The position numbers and the translations under genes were made by a program. This document shows, one piece after another, positions 52,867 through 59,396 of a DNA stretch of 63,517 nucleotides. Position 1 is the stretch's first letter. The number at the start of each line of letters is the position of its first letter. The DNA comes from Elusimicrobiales bacterium (lineage in GTDB: Bacteria > Elusimicrobiota > Elusimicrobia > Elusimicrobiales > UBA9959): contig JAMPXK010000008.1 in NCBI GenBank assembly GCA_023701245.1, positions 1 through 63,517 of the forward strand. The letters run 5' to 3'. The notes under the pieces are model-generated. The model ran no database searches. It had not been told where the DNA came from and saw only the letters and a program-made list of their open reading frames with translations.

Positions 52867-52900
52867 TTTTCCCTTGAAAATAAGATTTTCAATTGAGAAT
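52867..52900. promoter_or_regulatory. Paired upstream activator palindromes (UAS) of the rpoN promoter
   Basis: Site C: TTTTCCCTTGAAAA (52867-52880). Site D: ATTTTCAATTGAGAAT (52885-52900). Both match the TTTTCAnnTGAAAA pattern of sites A and B with one or two changes. Centres are 19 bp apart and about 98 and 118 bp upstream of the expected sigma-54 start; the pair also lies within 40 nt of the activator start. Confidence 0.65.
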
Positions 52901-52964
52901 GTTATCTACGTGGATATTATACAGAAAAGACGCTCTCCGTGGGGGCCGCCGGCCGCGCCCTGTA

Positions 52965-52980
52965 TGGCATAAAAATTGCT
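52965..52980 (+). promoter_or_regulatory. Sigma-54 promoter (-24/-12) of the peptide-rpoN operon
   Basis: TGGCATAAAAATTGCT with exact GG-N10-GC spacing (GG 52966, GC 52978), identical to the promoter at 50676, including the 5 following bases. Start expected near 52991, 35 nt before the peptide gene. It implies that rpoN drives its own transcription. Confidence 0.85.
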
Positions 52981-53025
52981 CTGTAGCGGGCATACGGAGT
53001 ATAATATCAGCGGGCGGGAGGCAAG

Positions 53026-53127
53026 ATGGGTTTTTTTAACATTCAGTACCTGTGGGTGTTCTCGTACTTCGGCGGCGTGTTCGGCGGCGGCGGTTTTGGC
53101 GGCCTGCCGGGGCGCTTCAACGTTTAA
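53026..53127 (+). CDS. 33-aa Gly/Phe-rich hydrophobic peptide
   Basis: A short ORF with a good SD (GGGAGG at 53016-53021) and ATG at 53026, first gene after the sigma-54 promoter and 17 nt before rpoN. The peptide has an aromatic, hydrophobic N-terminal half (GFFNIQYLWVFSYFGG) and a Gly-rich second half ending PGRFNV. Too short for a signal peptide, but a small membrane peptide, a toxin-like or a signalling peptide would fit. It may also be a leader peptide for rpoN. Whether it is translated is not proven; the SD, position and codon use support it. Confidence 0.55.
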   Translation: MGFFNIQYLWVFSYFGGVFGGGGFGGLPGRFNV

Positions 53128-53144
53128 GCAGAGAGGTTCTCCTC

Positions 53145-54206
53145 ATGAAGTTCAAACTGCAGGCGTCTTCCAGGGCTAAGGTTTCGGCCGCCGTCATGGG
53201 CGCGCTTAAAATGGCGCAGATGGCGGAGATGCCGGAAGAGGAATTCGAGAAATTCCTCAAGGGCCTGGAATCCAACCGGTTCTTCGTGCTGCTCAAAGCC
53301 GCGGGCGCGGTGAACCTGGCGGAGTTCCCGGCGGCGCGCTACGCCGCGCGGCGCTACGCCGGCTACGGGCTTAAACTTTCGGGCGGCGGCCTGCCGGAGC
53401 TGGCCGATGGCGCCGGGGACCTGGTGGCGCTGATCCAGGCCGTAGGCCAGGAAAAATTCGAGGCGTGCTTTTTGCGCGACGCCGTGATGAGCGACGTGCA
53501 GCGCGCCGAGGAATGCGATATTACCGTTAAAGACGCCGAGCGGCTGCGGGACTTCGTCGACAGGGCTTTCATACAGGCCGAGTTCGAGGGCGCGCCGGAG
53601 GCCCCGGCGGCGCAGGTCTACAGCGCCGTGGCCGGCATAGAGCTGGAGAACGGCACGCCGGTGCTGGCTTTCTTCCACCGGGAGATCTGGAAAGGCCGCT
53701 ACAAGGTGGACCAGGAAAAACTGGCCGAACTGACCCGCGGCCTGCCCCCGGCCGAACGCGCCGGGGTGGAGAAGACGGTGAAGCGCCTGGAATTCGCCGA
53801 CAAGCGCAAGACCACGCTCTACCGCGCCCTGGAGATAATGCTGAATATCCAGGCGGAGTACCTGGTCAGCGGCGAGCCCGGCCGGCGGCGGCCGCTTTCG
53901 CAGAAAACTCTGGCCAGGAACCTGGAGGCGCACCCCAGCGTCATCAACCGGCTGGTCTCCAATAAATCCGTGCAGCTGCCCTGGGGCACCGAGGCGCCCC
54001 TGGACGTGCTGCTGCCCAGCGCCAAGCAGGTGAACCTGGAGCGGCTTTACGCCCTGGCCGCCCAAAAGCCGGACCTGAGCGACGAGGGGTTGCGGGCGGA
54101 ACTGGCGGCCGCGCACGGGGTAAAACTTTCCCGGCGGTCCATAGCGCAGTACCGCAAGGAACTTTCCCTGGCCGCCGGCGGGCGCAGGCCCGCCGAAAGC
54201 GATTGA
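53145..54206 (+). CDS. rpoN: Divergent, compact sigma-54 factor (RpoN-like)
   Basis: A 353-aa protein, shorter than the usual 430-480. Region I at the N-terminus (about 15-47, VMGALKMAQMAEMPEEEFEKFLKGLESN) aligns with the canonical activator-interacting helices (LQ..IxLLQLS..EL...I...LE.NP). The core-binding part (about 110-200) is recognisable. The DNA-binding region has a helix RKTTLYRALEIMLNIQAEYLVSG (221-243), then the HTH PLSQKTLARNLEAHPSVINRLVSNKSVQLPWG (250-281) and the RpoN box SRRSIAQYRK (329-338), usually ARRTVAKYRE. The acidic region II and the spacer before the RpoN box are reduced. SD is weak; the peptide gene ends 17 nt upstream. It could be the sole rpoN or a second copy. Confidence 0.85.
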   Translation: MKFKLQASSRAKVSAAVMGALKMAQMAEMPEEEFEKFLKGLESNRFFVLLKAAGAVNLAEFPAARYAARRYAGYGLKLSGGGLPELADGAGDLVALIQAVGQEKFEACFLRDAVMSDVQRAEECDITVKDAERLRDFVDRAFIQAEFEGAPEAPAAQVYSAVAGIELENGTPVLAFFHREIWKGRYKVDQEKLAELTRGLPPAERAGVEKTVKRLEFADKRKTTLYRALEIMLNIQAEYLVSGEPGRRRPLSQKTLARNLEAHPSVINRLVSNKSVQLPWGTEAPLDVLLPSAKQVNLERLYALAAQKPDLSDEGLRAELAAAHGVKLSRRSIAQYRKELSLAAGGRRPAESD

Positions 54207-54223
54207 AAGGCACTTCTTTAATT

Positions 54224-54231
54224 GCTAGAAT
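54224..54231 (+). promoter_or_regulatory. Extended -10 promoter of tRNA-Ile
   Basis: TGCTAGAAT (TG 54223-54224, TAGAAT 54226-54231), 28 nt before the tRNA 5' end. Confidence 0.5.
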
Positions 54232-54259
54232 GACTGTTCAGGGTTTCACCAAAATTTAA

Positions 54260-54333
54260 GGGCCCATAGCTCAGTTGGTTAGAGCAAGCGACTCATAATC
54301 GCTGGGTCGTAGGTTCAAGTCCTACTGGGCCCA
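54260..54333 (+). tRNA. tRNA-Ile (CAU anticodon, lysidine type)
   Basis: A 74-nt cloverleaf: acceptor GGGCCCA / TGGGCCC, D arm AGCTCAGTTGGTTAGAGC, anticodon stem AGCGA / TCGCT with loop CTCATAA (anticodon CAT), T arm GTAGG / CCTAC with TTCAAGT. No encoded CCA. The anticodon stem and the AGAGCA-GCGACTCATAATCGC block match E. coli tRNA-Ile2, not elongator Met (whose stem is ATCA/TGAT), so it is probably read as Ile after lysidine modification by TilS. Confidence 0.9.
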
Positions 54334-54346
54334 GTTATTAGGCAGT

Positions 54347-54385
54347 AAAAAAGGCCGTCCGGTATTACCGGGCGGCCTTTTTTTA
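54347..54385. terminator. Bidirectional terminator
   Basis: AAAAAAGGCCGTCCGG with a near complement CCGGGCGGCCTTTTTTT, loop TATTA. Serves the tRNA (plus) and the MORN protein gene (minus). Confidence 0.88.
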
Positions 54386-54396
54386 GCCTGCTGGCG

Positions 54397-55419
54397 CTAC
54401 TTTTTCACGGCCTTGCCGTCCTTGAAGGAGAATTCCGCCTTCAGCGGGCCGCCGTCCTCGTAGACCCGCAGGGTCTTTATGGCGGTCTTTTCGAAAACGA
54501 ACTCCTTCTGCAGCTTGCCGTCCGCGGAATAGATCTTCACGGCGCCGTCGGGCACCTTGCCCTCCTGGCTGATAATGTTGAAATCCTTGTCCAGGGTGGC
54601 CTTGCCTATGTACTTGCCGTTGAGCTGGAAGGAGAAGCGTTCCCCGCGGGCCAGCTTCATGGGCTTGGCCGTCACCATGGACTCCGGCTCCCGCGCCGGT
54701 TCTGCCGGCGCCTGCACCTTGGGCGGCTCGGCCAGCCGGTCGTCGATGTAATAGGCCTCGGACTTCAGCAGGCCGGCCGCGTCGAATTCCTTTTTCCAGC
54801 CGTTGAGCAGGTCGTTCTTGTAGGCCGCTTCCATCATGGGCTTGCCGTCGCCGGCGTAATATTTGAACAGGCCCTCGCGCACCCCGCCCATGTAATAGGC
54901 TTCTATCTGCAGGGTGCCGGAGGGGTAATAGGCCTTCAGCGAGCCGGAGGCTTTGCCGCCCAGCATGCTCTTTACGGTCTTCAGGGCGCCCGTGTCGTAG
55001 TACTCGGTGTAGGTGCCGTCCGTTATGGCGCCCTCGGCGGCAAGCTGCGCGCCGGCCGCGTCGAAAGTCTGCGTGGCGATGGCCACCCCGTCCTGGTAAT
55101 AGACCAGCAGCCGGGTGGAAGTGCTGGGCAGCACGGTGCTGAAAGTGAGCCGCACCGGCCGCTCCGGCGCGGCAGGCTGGGCGGCCGCGGGGGCCGCTGT
55201 GGAAGGCGCCTGCTCCGCCGGCGGGGGGGCCGCGGTGAGACGCTCCTGCACGTCGGCCTTGTTGATGGTCAGCGCGCCGTACCGGGTCTTTACCAGCAGG
55301 GCGTCCTCCATCTCGCCGGTCACCTCGCCTTCCAGGCGGGCGCCGTCCTTTAAAATAAAAGTGTCGGCTGCGGCGGCGGCCGGCAGGCCGAACGCCAGAA
55401 TAAGAAATAGTCTTTTCAT
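54397..55419 (-). CDS. Secreted MORN-repeat protein
   Basis: A 340-aa protein with a signal peptide (MKRLFLILAFGLPAAAAA). Residues 20-55 form a small strand domain (TFILKDGARLEGEVTGEMEDALLVKTRYGALTINKADV) like the SHD1-type or BON-like module at the N-terminus of many secreted proteins. A Pro/Ala linker follows, then about six MORN/YwqK-type repeats: TYTEYYDTGALKTVKSMLGGKASGSLKAYYPSGTLQIEAYYMGGVREGLFKYYAGDGKPMMEAAYKNDLLNGWKKEFDAAGLLKSEAYY. The end (about 250-340) has further short repeats (FSFQLNGKYIGKATLDKDFN). Function of secreted MORN proteins is unknown. No SD is obvious; the promoter region overlaps the hybrid-kinase promoter. Confidence 0.8.
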   Translation of the reverse strand: MKRLFLILAFGLPAAAAADTFILKDGARLEGEVTGEMEDALLVKTRYGALTINKADVQERLTAAPPPAEQAPSTAAPAAAQPAAPERPVRLTFSTVLPSTSTRLLVYYQDGVAIATQTFDAAGAQLAAEGAITDGTYTEYYDTGALKTVKSMLGGKASGSLKAYYPSGTLQIEAYYMGGVREGLFKYYAGDGKPMMEAAYKNDLLNGWKKEFDAAGLLKSEAYYIDDRLAEPPKVQAPAEPAREPESMVTAKPMKLARGERFSFQLNGKYIGKATLDKDFNIISQEGKVPDGAVKIYSADGKLQKEFVFEKTAIKTLRVYEDGGPLKAEFSFKDGKAVKK

Positions 55420-55465
55420 TTTAATTCTCCCTGCTTGCTATATTATGTAATTTTTATGGCTCTTG

Positions 55466-55494
55466 TTGACAATAGGGGCGGCATGCGTTAGACT
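55466..55494 (+). promoter_or_regulatory. Sigma-70 promoter of the second hybrid kinase
   Basis: Consensus TTGACA (55466-55471), 17 bp, TAGACT (55489-55494), 19 nt before the ATG at 55514. It shares the region with the divergent MORN gene. Confidence 0.75.
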
Positions 55495-55513
55495 ATACCG
55501 GCGTCTTTCTTTT

Positions 55514-57202
55514 ATGAACAAACTTTCCGCCGCCGCCGTCTGTCTGCTTTCCTGCTGCGCCGCCTGGGCGGCCGCGTTCTTTTCCGGCCTGGCCGGCCCC
55601 TGGGCCATATTGCTCGGGGCGTTCCTGGGCGCCGGCCTGGCGGCCGCGCTGTGTTACGCGCTGGCCCGGCCCTCCGGCGGCGGGGAGTCGGAGCTGGCCA
55701 TAGTGCAGCTGGCCATGTCCAACACCTCCGACCTGGTGGCCGTGGTGGACCTGGAAGGCCGCCGCATCTACAACAGCCCCTCCTATTCCCTGCTCAGGGA
55801 CCCCGCGCAGCTTAAGGGCACGGATTCTTTCAACGAGATCCATCCCGAGGACCGGGAAAAAGTGCGCAAGATCTTCAGCCGGACGGTGGCCACCGGCAAG
55901 GGCGAGCGGGCGGAATACCGCTTCCTGCTGCCGGACAAGACGGTGCGCTACATAGAGTCCATGGGCAACGTCATAAACGGACCCGACGGCAAACCCGGCC
56001 GCGTGGTCATAGTTTCGCGCGACGTCACCGAGCGCAAGGCGCTGGAGGGCCAGCTGCGGCAGGCGCAGAAGATGGAAGCCCTCGGCCAGCTGGCCGGCGG
56101 GGTGGCGCACGATTTCAACAATATCATCACGTCGCTGGCGGCCTACGCGGACTTCATCGCCCGCTCGCCCTCGGCCGGCGCGCAGGTGGCGGAGGACGCG
56201 GCGGAGATAAAAAAAGTCTGCGAGCGCGCGGCGGGCCTGTCGCGGCAGCTGCTGGCTTTCAGCCGCAAGCAGGTGCTGTCGCCGCGCATCATGGACCTCA
56301 ACGGCATCGCCGCCGGGGTGCAGAAGATGCTGGCGCGCCTGATAGGCGCCAACATTGACCTGGTGATAGAAAAAAGCCCGGCGCCCGTGCCCGCCCTGGT
56401 GGACCCCGGGCAGATAGAGCAGGTGCTGCTGAACCTGGCCGTCAACGCGCGCGACGCCATGCCGGCGGGCGGCCGGCTGGTCATAAAAGTTTTTTCCTGC
56501 GAGTACACCGATTACCTGCTGGGCTCCGATATCGTGCCCGGCCGGTACGCGGTCATTTCCGTGACCGATACCGGCACCGGCATGCCGCCCGAAGTGAAGG
56601 CGCGCGTGTTCGAACCTTTCTTCACCACCAAGAGCCCCGGCTCCGGCACGGGGCTGGGCCTGTCCACGGCTTACGGCATAGTGCGCCAGAGCGGCGGCTA
56701 TATCTCCGTGGAAAGCGAACCCGGCCGGGGCACCGCCTTCTCGGTGTACCTGCCGCTGTCCGAGCGGGAACCGGAAAGCGCGACCGCCTCCGGAACCCTG
56801 CCGGCGCTGCGCCGGGGCACGGAGACCATCCTGCTGGTGGAGGACGACACCGTGCTGCGCTCCGTGACCAGGCGCACCCTGCAGGAGAACGGCTACCAGG
56901 TGCTGGAGGCCGCCACGGACAGCGAAGCGCTGCTGCTGGCCGAAGAACGCCACAAAGGGAAAATAGACCTTATCCTGGCCGACATCGTCCTGCCCGGGAT
57001 GAACGGTTTCGACCTGGCCCAGCGCGTGGCCGCCGCCAATCCGGGCATCGCCCGGGTCTATATCTCCGGCTACACGGACCCGGACATCATAAAAGCCGAG
57101 TTCATAACCCCGGAAACCCCGCTGATACAGAAACCTTTTACCACGGACGCGCTGCTGTTCGGCCTGCGCGCGGCCCTGGAAGCCAAAAAGAAGAAGACCT
57201 GA
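55514..57202 (+). CDS. Hybrid sensor histidine kinase (TM-PAS-HisKA-HATPase-REC)
   Basis: A 562-aa kinase. Two close hydrophobic helices (about 5-25 and 27-50, AAAVCLLSCCAAWAAAFF and PWAILLGAFLGAGLAAALCYAL) anchor it, with almost no periplasmic loop. A PAS domain (about 65-175, AMSNTSDLVAVVDLEGRRIYNS) is followed by HisKA with LAGGVAHDFNNII (H199), HATPase (NLAVNARDAMPAGG, GTGLGLSTAYGIV), and a receiver with D490 in DLILADIVLPGMNG. The DHp motif and the receiver placement match the kinase at 35696, so the two are close paralogs in their catalytic half. No output regulator is adjacent. It may feed the free response regulators or the activator at 51513. Confidence 0.93.
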   Translation: MNKLSAAAVCLLSCCAAWAAAFFSGLAGPWAILLGAFLGAGLAAALCYALARPSGGGESELAIVQLAMSNTSDLVAVVDLEGRRIYNSPSYSLLRDPAQLKGTDSFNEIHPEDREKVRKIFSRTVATGKGERAEYRFLLPDKTVRYIESMGNVINGPDGKPGRVVIVSRDVTERKALEGQLRQAQKMEALGQLAGGVAHDFNNIITSLAAYADFIARSPSAGAQVAEDAAEIKKVCERAAGLSRQLLAFSRKQVLSPRIMDLNGIAAGVQKMLARLIGANIDLVIEKSPAPVPALVDPGQIEQVLLNLAVNARDAMPAGGRLVIKVFSCEYTDYLLGSDIVPGRYAVISVTDTGTGMPPEVKARVFEPFFTTKSPGSGTGLGLSTAYGIVRQSGGYISVESEPGRGTAFSVYLPLSEREPESATASGTLPALRRGTETILLVEDDTVLRSVTRRTLQENGYQVLEAATDSEALLLAEERHKGKIDLILADIVLPGMNGFDLAQRVAAANPGIARVYISGYTDPDIIKAEFITPETPLIQKPFTTDALLFGLRAALEAKKKKT

Positions 57203-57236
57203 CCCCGCCGCGGTCTCCCGCGCCTCCCGAATACCC

Positions 57237-57265
57237 TTGACAGAATGATACTTATGTGGTATCAT
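57237..57265 (+). promoter_or_regulatory. Promoter and operator of the Rrf2 gene
   Basis: TTGACA (57237-57242), 17 bp, TATCAT (57260-57265). The inverted repeat ATGATAC-N7-GTATCAT (57245-57265) covers the spacer and the -10, a typical autorepressor site. The -10 lies 11 nt before the ATG. Confidence 0.75.
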
Positions 57266-57276
57266 TTATCTACACT

Positions 57277-57672
57277 ATGAACCTGATAAACAGAGACGTG
57301 GATTACGCGGCGCGGGCGCTGGTTTACATGGCCAGGGCCAATAAGCCCACCGTGTCGGTGACGCAGATGCACGGGGCCGTGGGCGTAACCCGCCCTTTCC
57401 TGCGCAAGATCCTGCAGAAACTGCACAAGGCGGGCATACTGCAGGCCGTAAAAGGCAAAGGCGGCGGTTTTGCCATGGCCCGCCGGCCGGAAGCCGTTAC
57501 CCTGAACCAGCTGGTAGAGGTGCTGCAGGGCCCGCTGAAGCTGAACGATTGCGTGTTCCGCAAAAAGATCTGCCAGAACCACGGCGCCTGCATCCTGCGC
57601 CACAAGATAGCGGCCATAGAGGGCCGCCTGGCCGCGGAAATAGCCGGGATAACCATAAGGGACCTGATATGA
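57277..57672 (+). CDS. Rrf2-family Fe-S transcriptional regulator
   Basis: A 131-aa regulator. The N-terminal winged helix has RDVDYAARALVYMAR and the HTH region SVTQMHGAVGVTRPFLRKILQKLHKAGILQAVKGKGGGFAMAR, with the conserved wing KGGGF. Three cysteines C92-x6-C99-x5-C105 in DCVFRKKICQNHGAC fit an Fe-S sensing cluster like that of IscR/NsrR. Start at 57277 (MNLINRDVDYA). It overlaps the ferredoxin gene by ATGA at 57669-57672, so the pair is coupled and probably co-regulated by the upstream operator. It likely senses Fe-S status, redox, or nitric oxide; NifU/NifS are encoded in the same window. Confidence 0.93.
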   Translation: MNLINRDVDYAARALVYMARANKPTVSVTQMHGAVGVTRPFLRKILQKLHKAGILQAVKGKGGGFAMARRPEAVTLNQLVEVLQGPLKLNDCVFRKKICQNHGACILRHKIAAIEGRLAAEIAGITIRDLI

Positions 57673-58526
57673 AGACCAGGCGCCAGATCATAAAGATAGA
57701 CGAGAACAAATGCGACGGCTGCGGGCTGTGCGTGACCGGCTGCCACGAGGGCGCGCTGCAGGTGATAGACGGCAAGGCCCGCCTGATAAGCGACCTGCTG
57801 TGCGACGGCCTGGGCGCCTGCATAGGCGAATGCCCGCGCGGGGCCATCAAGATAGAGGAGCGGCAGGCCGAACCGTACGACGAGGAGAAGGTGATGGACG
57901 GCATGGTGAAGCTGGGCGCCAACACCATAAAGGCGCACCTGAAGCACCTCAAGGACCACGGCCAGAAAAAATTTTTAAAACAGGCTTTCGATTACCTGGA
58001 AAAACACAAACTGCCCAACCCGATGGAGGATGAGATGAAAAAAGAGCACAAGCACGGCGAACCCTGCGGCTGCCCCGGCGGCCGTACAATGGACCTGCGC
58101 GAGCCCTGCGGCTGCGACGACGGCGGGGACGCCCCGGCGGCCAAGTCCCAGCTGCGGCAATGGCCGGTGCAGCTGCACCTGGCTTCGCCCATGGCGCCCT
58201 ATTTCGAAAAAGCCGACGTGGTGGTGGCCGCGGACTGCACCGCTTTCGCCTACGGCAATTTCCACAACGATTTCATAAAAGGCAAGGCCATCGTTATCGC
58301 CTGCCCCAAGCTCGACGACGGGCAGGAGCTCTACGTGGAGAAACTGCAGGGCCTTATAGAGGACGCCAAGGTGAACACCCTTACCGTGGTCACCATGGAA
58401 GTGCCCTGCTGCGGCGGGCTGCTGGCCATGGTGAAGCAGGCCGCGGCCGCGAGCAAACGGAAAGTGCCCGTAAAGCACGTGGTGATAGGCATCCAGGGCG
58501 GGATAAAAAGCGAAGAGTGGGCCTGA
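57669..58526 (+). CDS. 4Fe-4S ferredoxin-type protein of the Rrf2-linked family
   Basis: A 285-aa protein. The N-terminal ferredoxin domain has one full CxxCxxCxxxC set (C15, C18, C21, C25) and a second with C45, C51 and C55-Pro, in which the usual second ligand is replaced by Gly-Leu. The middle part (about 120-155) carries Cys-Gly clusters (GEPCGCPGGR, LREPCGCDDG). The C-terminal half (about 160-285) is a soluble alpha/beta domain with VVAADCTAFAYGNFHNDFIKGKAIVIACPKLDD and MEVPCCGGLLAMVKQA. This family occurs in many anaerobes beside an Rrf2 gene; its function is not settled. Translation is coupled to the Rrf2 gene and ends in a terminator. Confidence 0.88.
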   Translation: MKTRRQIIKIDENKCDGCGLCVTGCHEGALQVIDGKARLISDLLCDGLGACIGECPRGAIKIEERQAEPYDEEKVMDGMVKLGANTIKAHLKHLKDHGQKKFLKQAFDYLEKHKLPNPMEDEMKKEHKHGEPCGCPGGRTMDLREPCGCDDGGDAPAAKSQLRQWPVQLHLASPMAPYFEKADVVVAADCTAFAYGNFHNDFIKGKAIVIACPKLDDGQELYVEKLQGLIEDAKVNTLTVVTMEVPCCGGLLAMVKQAAAASKRKVPVKHVVIGIQGGIKSEEWA

Positions 58527-58547
58527 GGCTCGCCTGGAAAGCGCGAA

Positions 58548-58581
58548 CGGCCGGGGAACCTTCCCCGGCCGCTCTGTTTTA
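58548..58581 (+). terminator. Terminator of the Rrf2-ferredoxin operon
   Basis: A perfect 11-bp stem CGGCCGGGGAA / TTCCCCGGCCG with loop CC, then CTCTGTTTT. Confidence 0.8.
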
Positions 58582-58588
58582 CGGCCGC

Positions 58589-59191
58589 CTAGCGGCCCGC
58601 CACGGCTTTCATGGCCAGGGCGGTGTAGCGGCCGTTAAACTCCTTCATGGCTTCGGCCTCGCGGGCCTGGTGCTCCGCCGTCCACCGGAGGTAGAGGGCG
58701 TCGCGCTCCTTGTCCACGCAGGAGGGGCAGGGCAGTTTCAGCGCGTTGATGGCGTTGGCGTACTCGTCTTCCAGGCGGAAAAGTTTTTTGGTGTAGCGGC
58801 CTTCCAGCCCGAAGCCTTCGGGGTCCGTGCCGTCGGCGGTTATCTCGGCGAGGAAGGCGGCCTGCTGGGCGGTGTGCTCCTTAAGCAGCTGGTCGGCCCG
58901 GGCGGTCAGCGGCGCGAACTGCCCCGGGGCCTCGGCGGCGGCGCCGCCGGTATGCCCGCCGCGCAGGAAGAACACCCCTGCGGCCAGCAGCCCGCCCAGC
59001 AGGGCTGAAACCAGGAAGACCAGGGGTTTGAAGCCGGCCGGACCGGCCGCGGGCGCGGCGGCGGGCGAGGGGGGAGCGGCCTCGGGAGCGGCCCCCGGCC
59101 TCTGGAAGGGCTCGTAGCAGAGCCCGCACCAGGCGGCGTCGCCGTCGTTGCGGTCGTAGCCGCATTTAGGACATTTCCTGCCTTTGCGCAT
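58589..59191 (-). CDS. Zinc-ribbon membrane protein of unknown function
   Basis: A 200-aa protein. The N-terminus has a small zinc ribbon (KCPKCGYDRNDGDAAWCGLCYEPF, CPKC and CGLC) of the type found in membrane proteins with a cytoplasmic tip. A Pro/Ala linker and one membrane helix (about 55-75, LVFLVSALLGGLLAAGVFFL) follow. The outer part (about 85-200) is helical and contains a second Cys pair (LPCPSC). Helix-rich (RADQLLKEHTAQQAAFLAEI, LRWTAEHQAREAEAMKEF). No family recognised. It stands between the Rrf2 operon terminator and tRNA-Cys, and its promoter would lie in the 79-nt gap with the tRNA. Confidence 0.75.
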   Translation of the reverse strand: MRKGRKCPKCGYDRNDGDAAWCGLCYEPFQRPGAAPEAAPPSPAAAPAAGPAGFKPLVFLVSALLGGLLAAGVFFLRGGHTGGAAAEAPGQFAPLTARADQLLKEHTAQQAAFLAEITADGTDPEGFGLEGRYTKKLFRLEDEYANAINALKLPCPSCVDKERDALYLRWTAEHQAREAEAMKEFNGRYTALAMKAVAGR

Positions 59192-59251
59192 CGCGATTAT
59201 GATACAAAATTCCGGCCGCCCCGCCCCCCCTTAACTAACAGGGCGCCTTTT

Positions 59252-59260
59252 TGATAAGAT
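59252..59260 (+). promoter_or_regulatory. Extended -10 promoter of tRNA-Cys
   Basis: TGATAAGAT (TG-A-TAAGAT) ends 10 nt before the mature tRNA 5' end, so very little 5' leader is expected. Confidence 0.5.
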
Positions 59261-59270
59261 ATTTTCGTAC

Positions 59271-59342
59271 GGCGCGGTGGCCAAGTGGTAAGGCGGCAGT
59301 CTGCAAAACTGCTATTCGCGGGTTCGATTCCCGCCCGCGCCT
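59271..59342 (+). tRNA. tRNA-Cys (GCA anticodon)
   Basis: A 72-nt cloverleaf: acceptor GGCGCGG / CCGCGCC with U73 discriminator (an identity element for Cys), D arm GGCC...GGC, anticodon stem GCAGT / ACTGC with loop CTGCAAA (anticodon GCA), T arm GCGGG / CCCGC. CCA is not encoded. The aminotransferase gene begins 54 nt downstream. Confidence 0.96.
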
Positions 59343-59396
59343 TTCTTCTTTTTCAAAAAATATGCCCTGGAGGAGGGGAAAGCCCCCCGAACAGCC

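Noticed and set aside
54260-54333. Elongator tRNA-Met
   Set aside because: The anticodon is CAT, but the GCGAC/GTCGC-type anticodon stem and flanks match tRNA-Ile2, not tRNA-Met. Kept as Ile(CAU), with some doubt.
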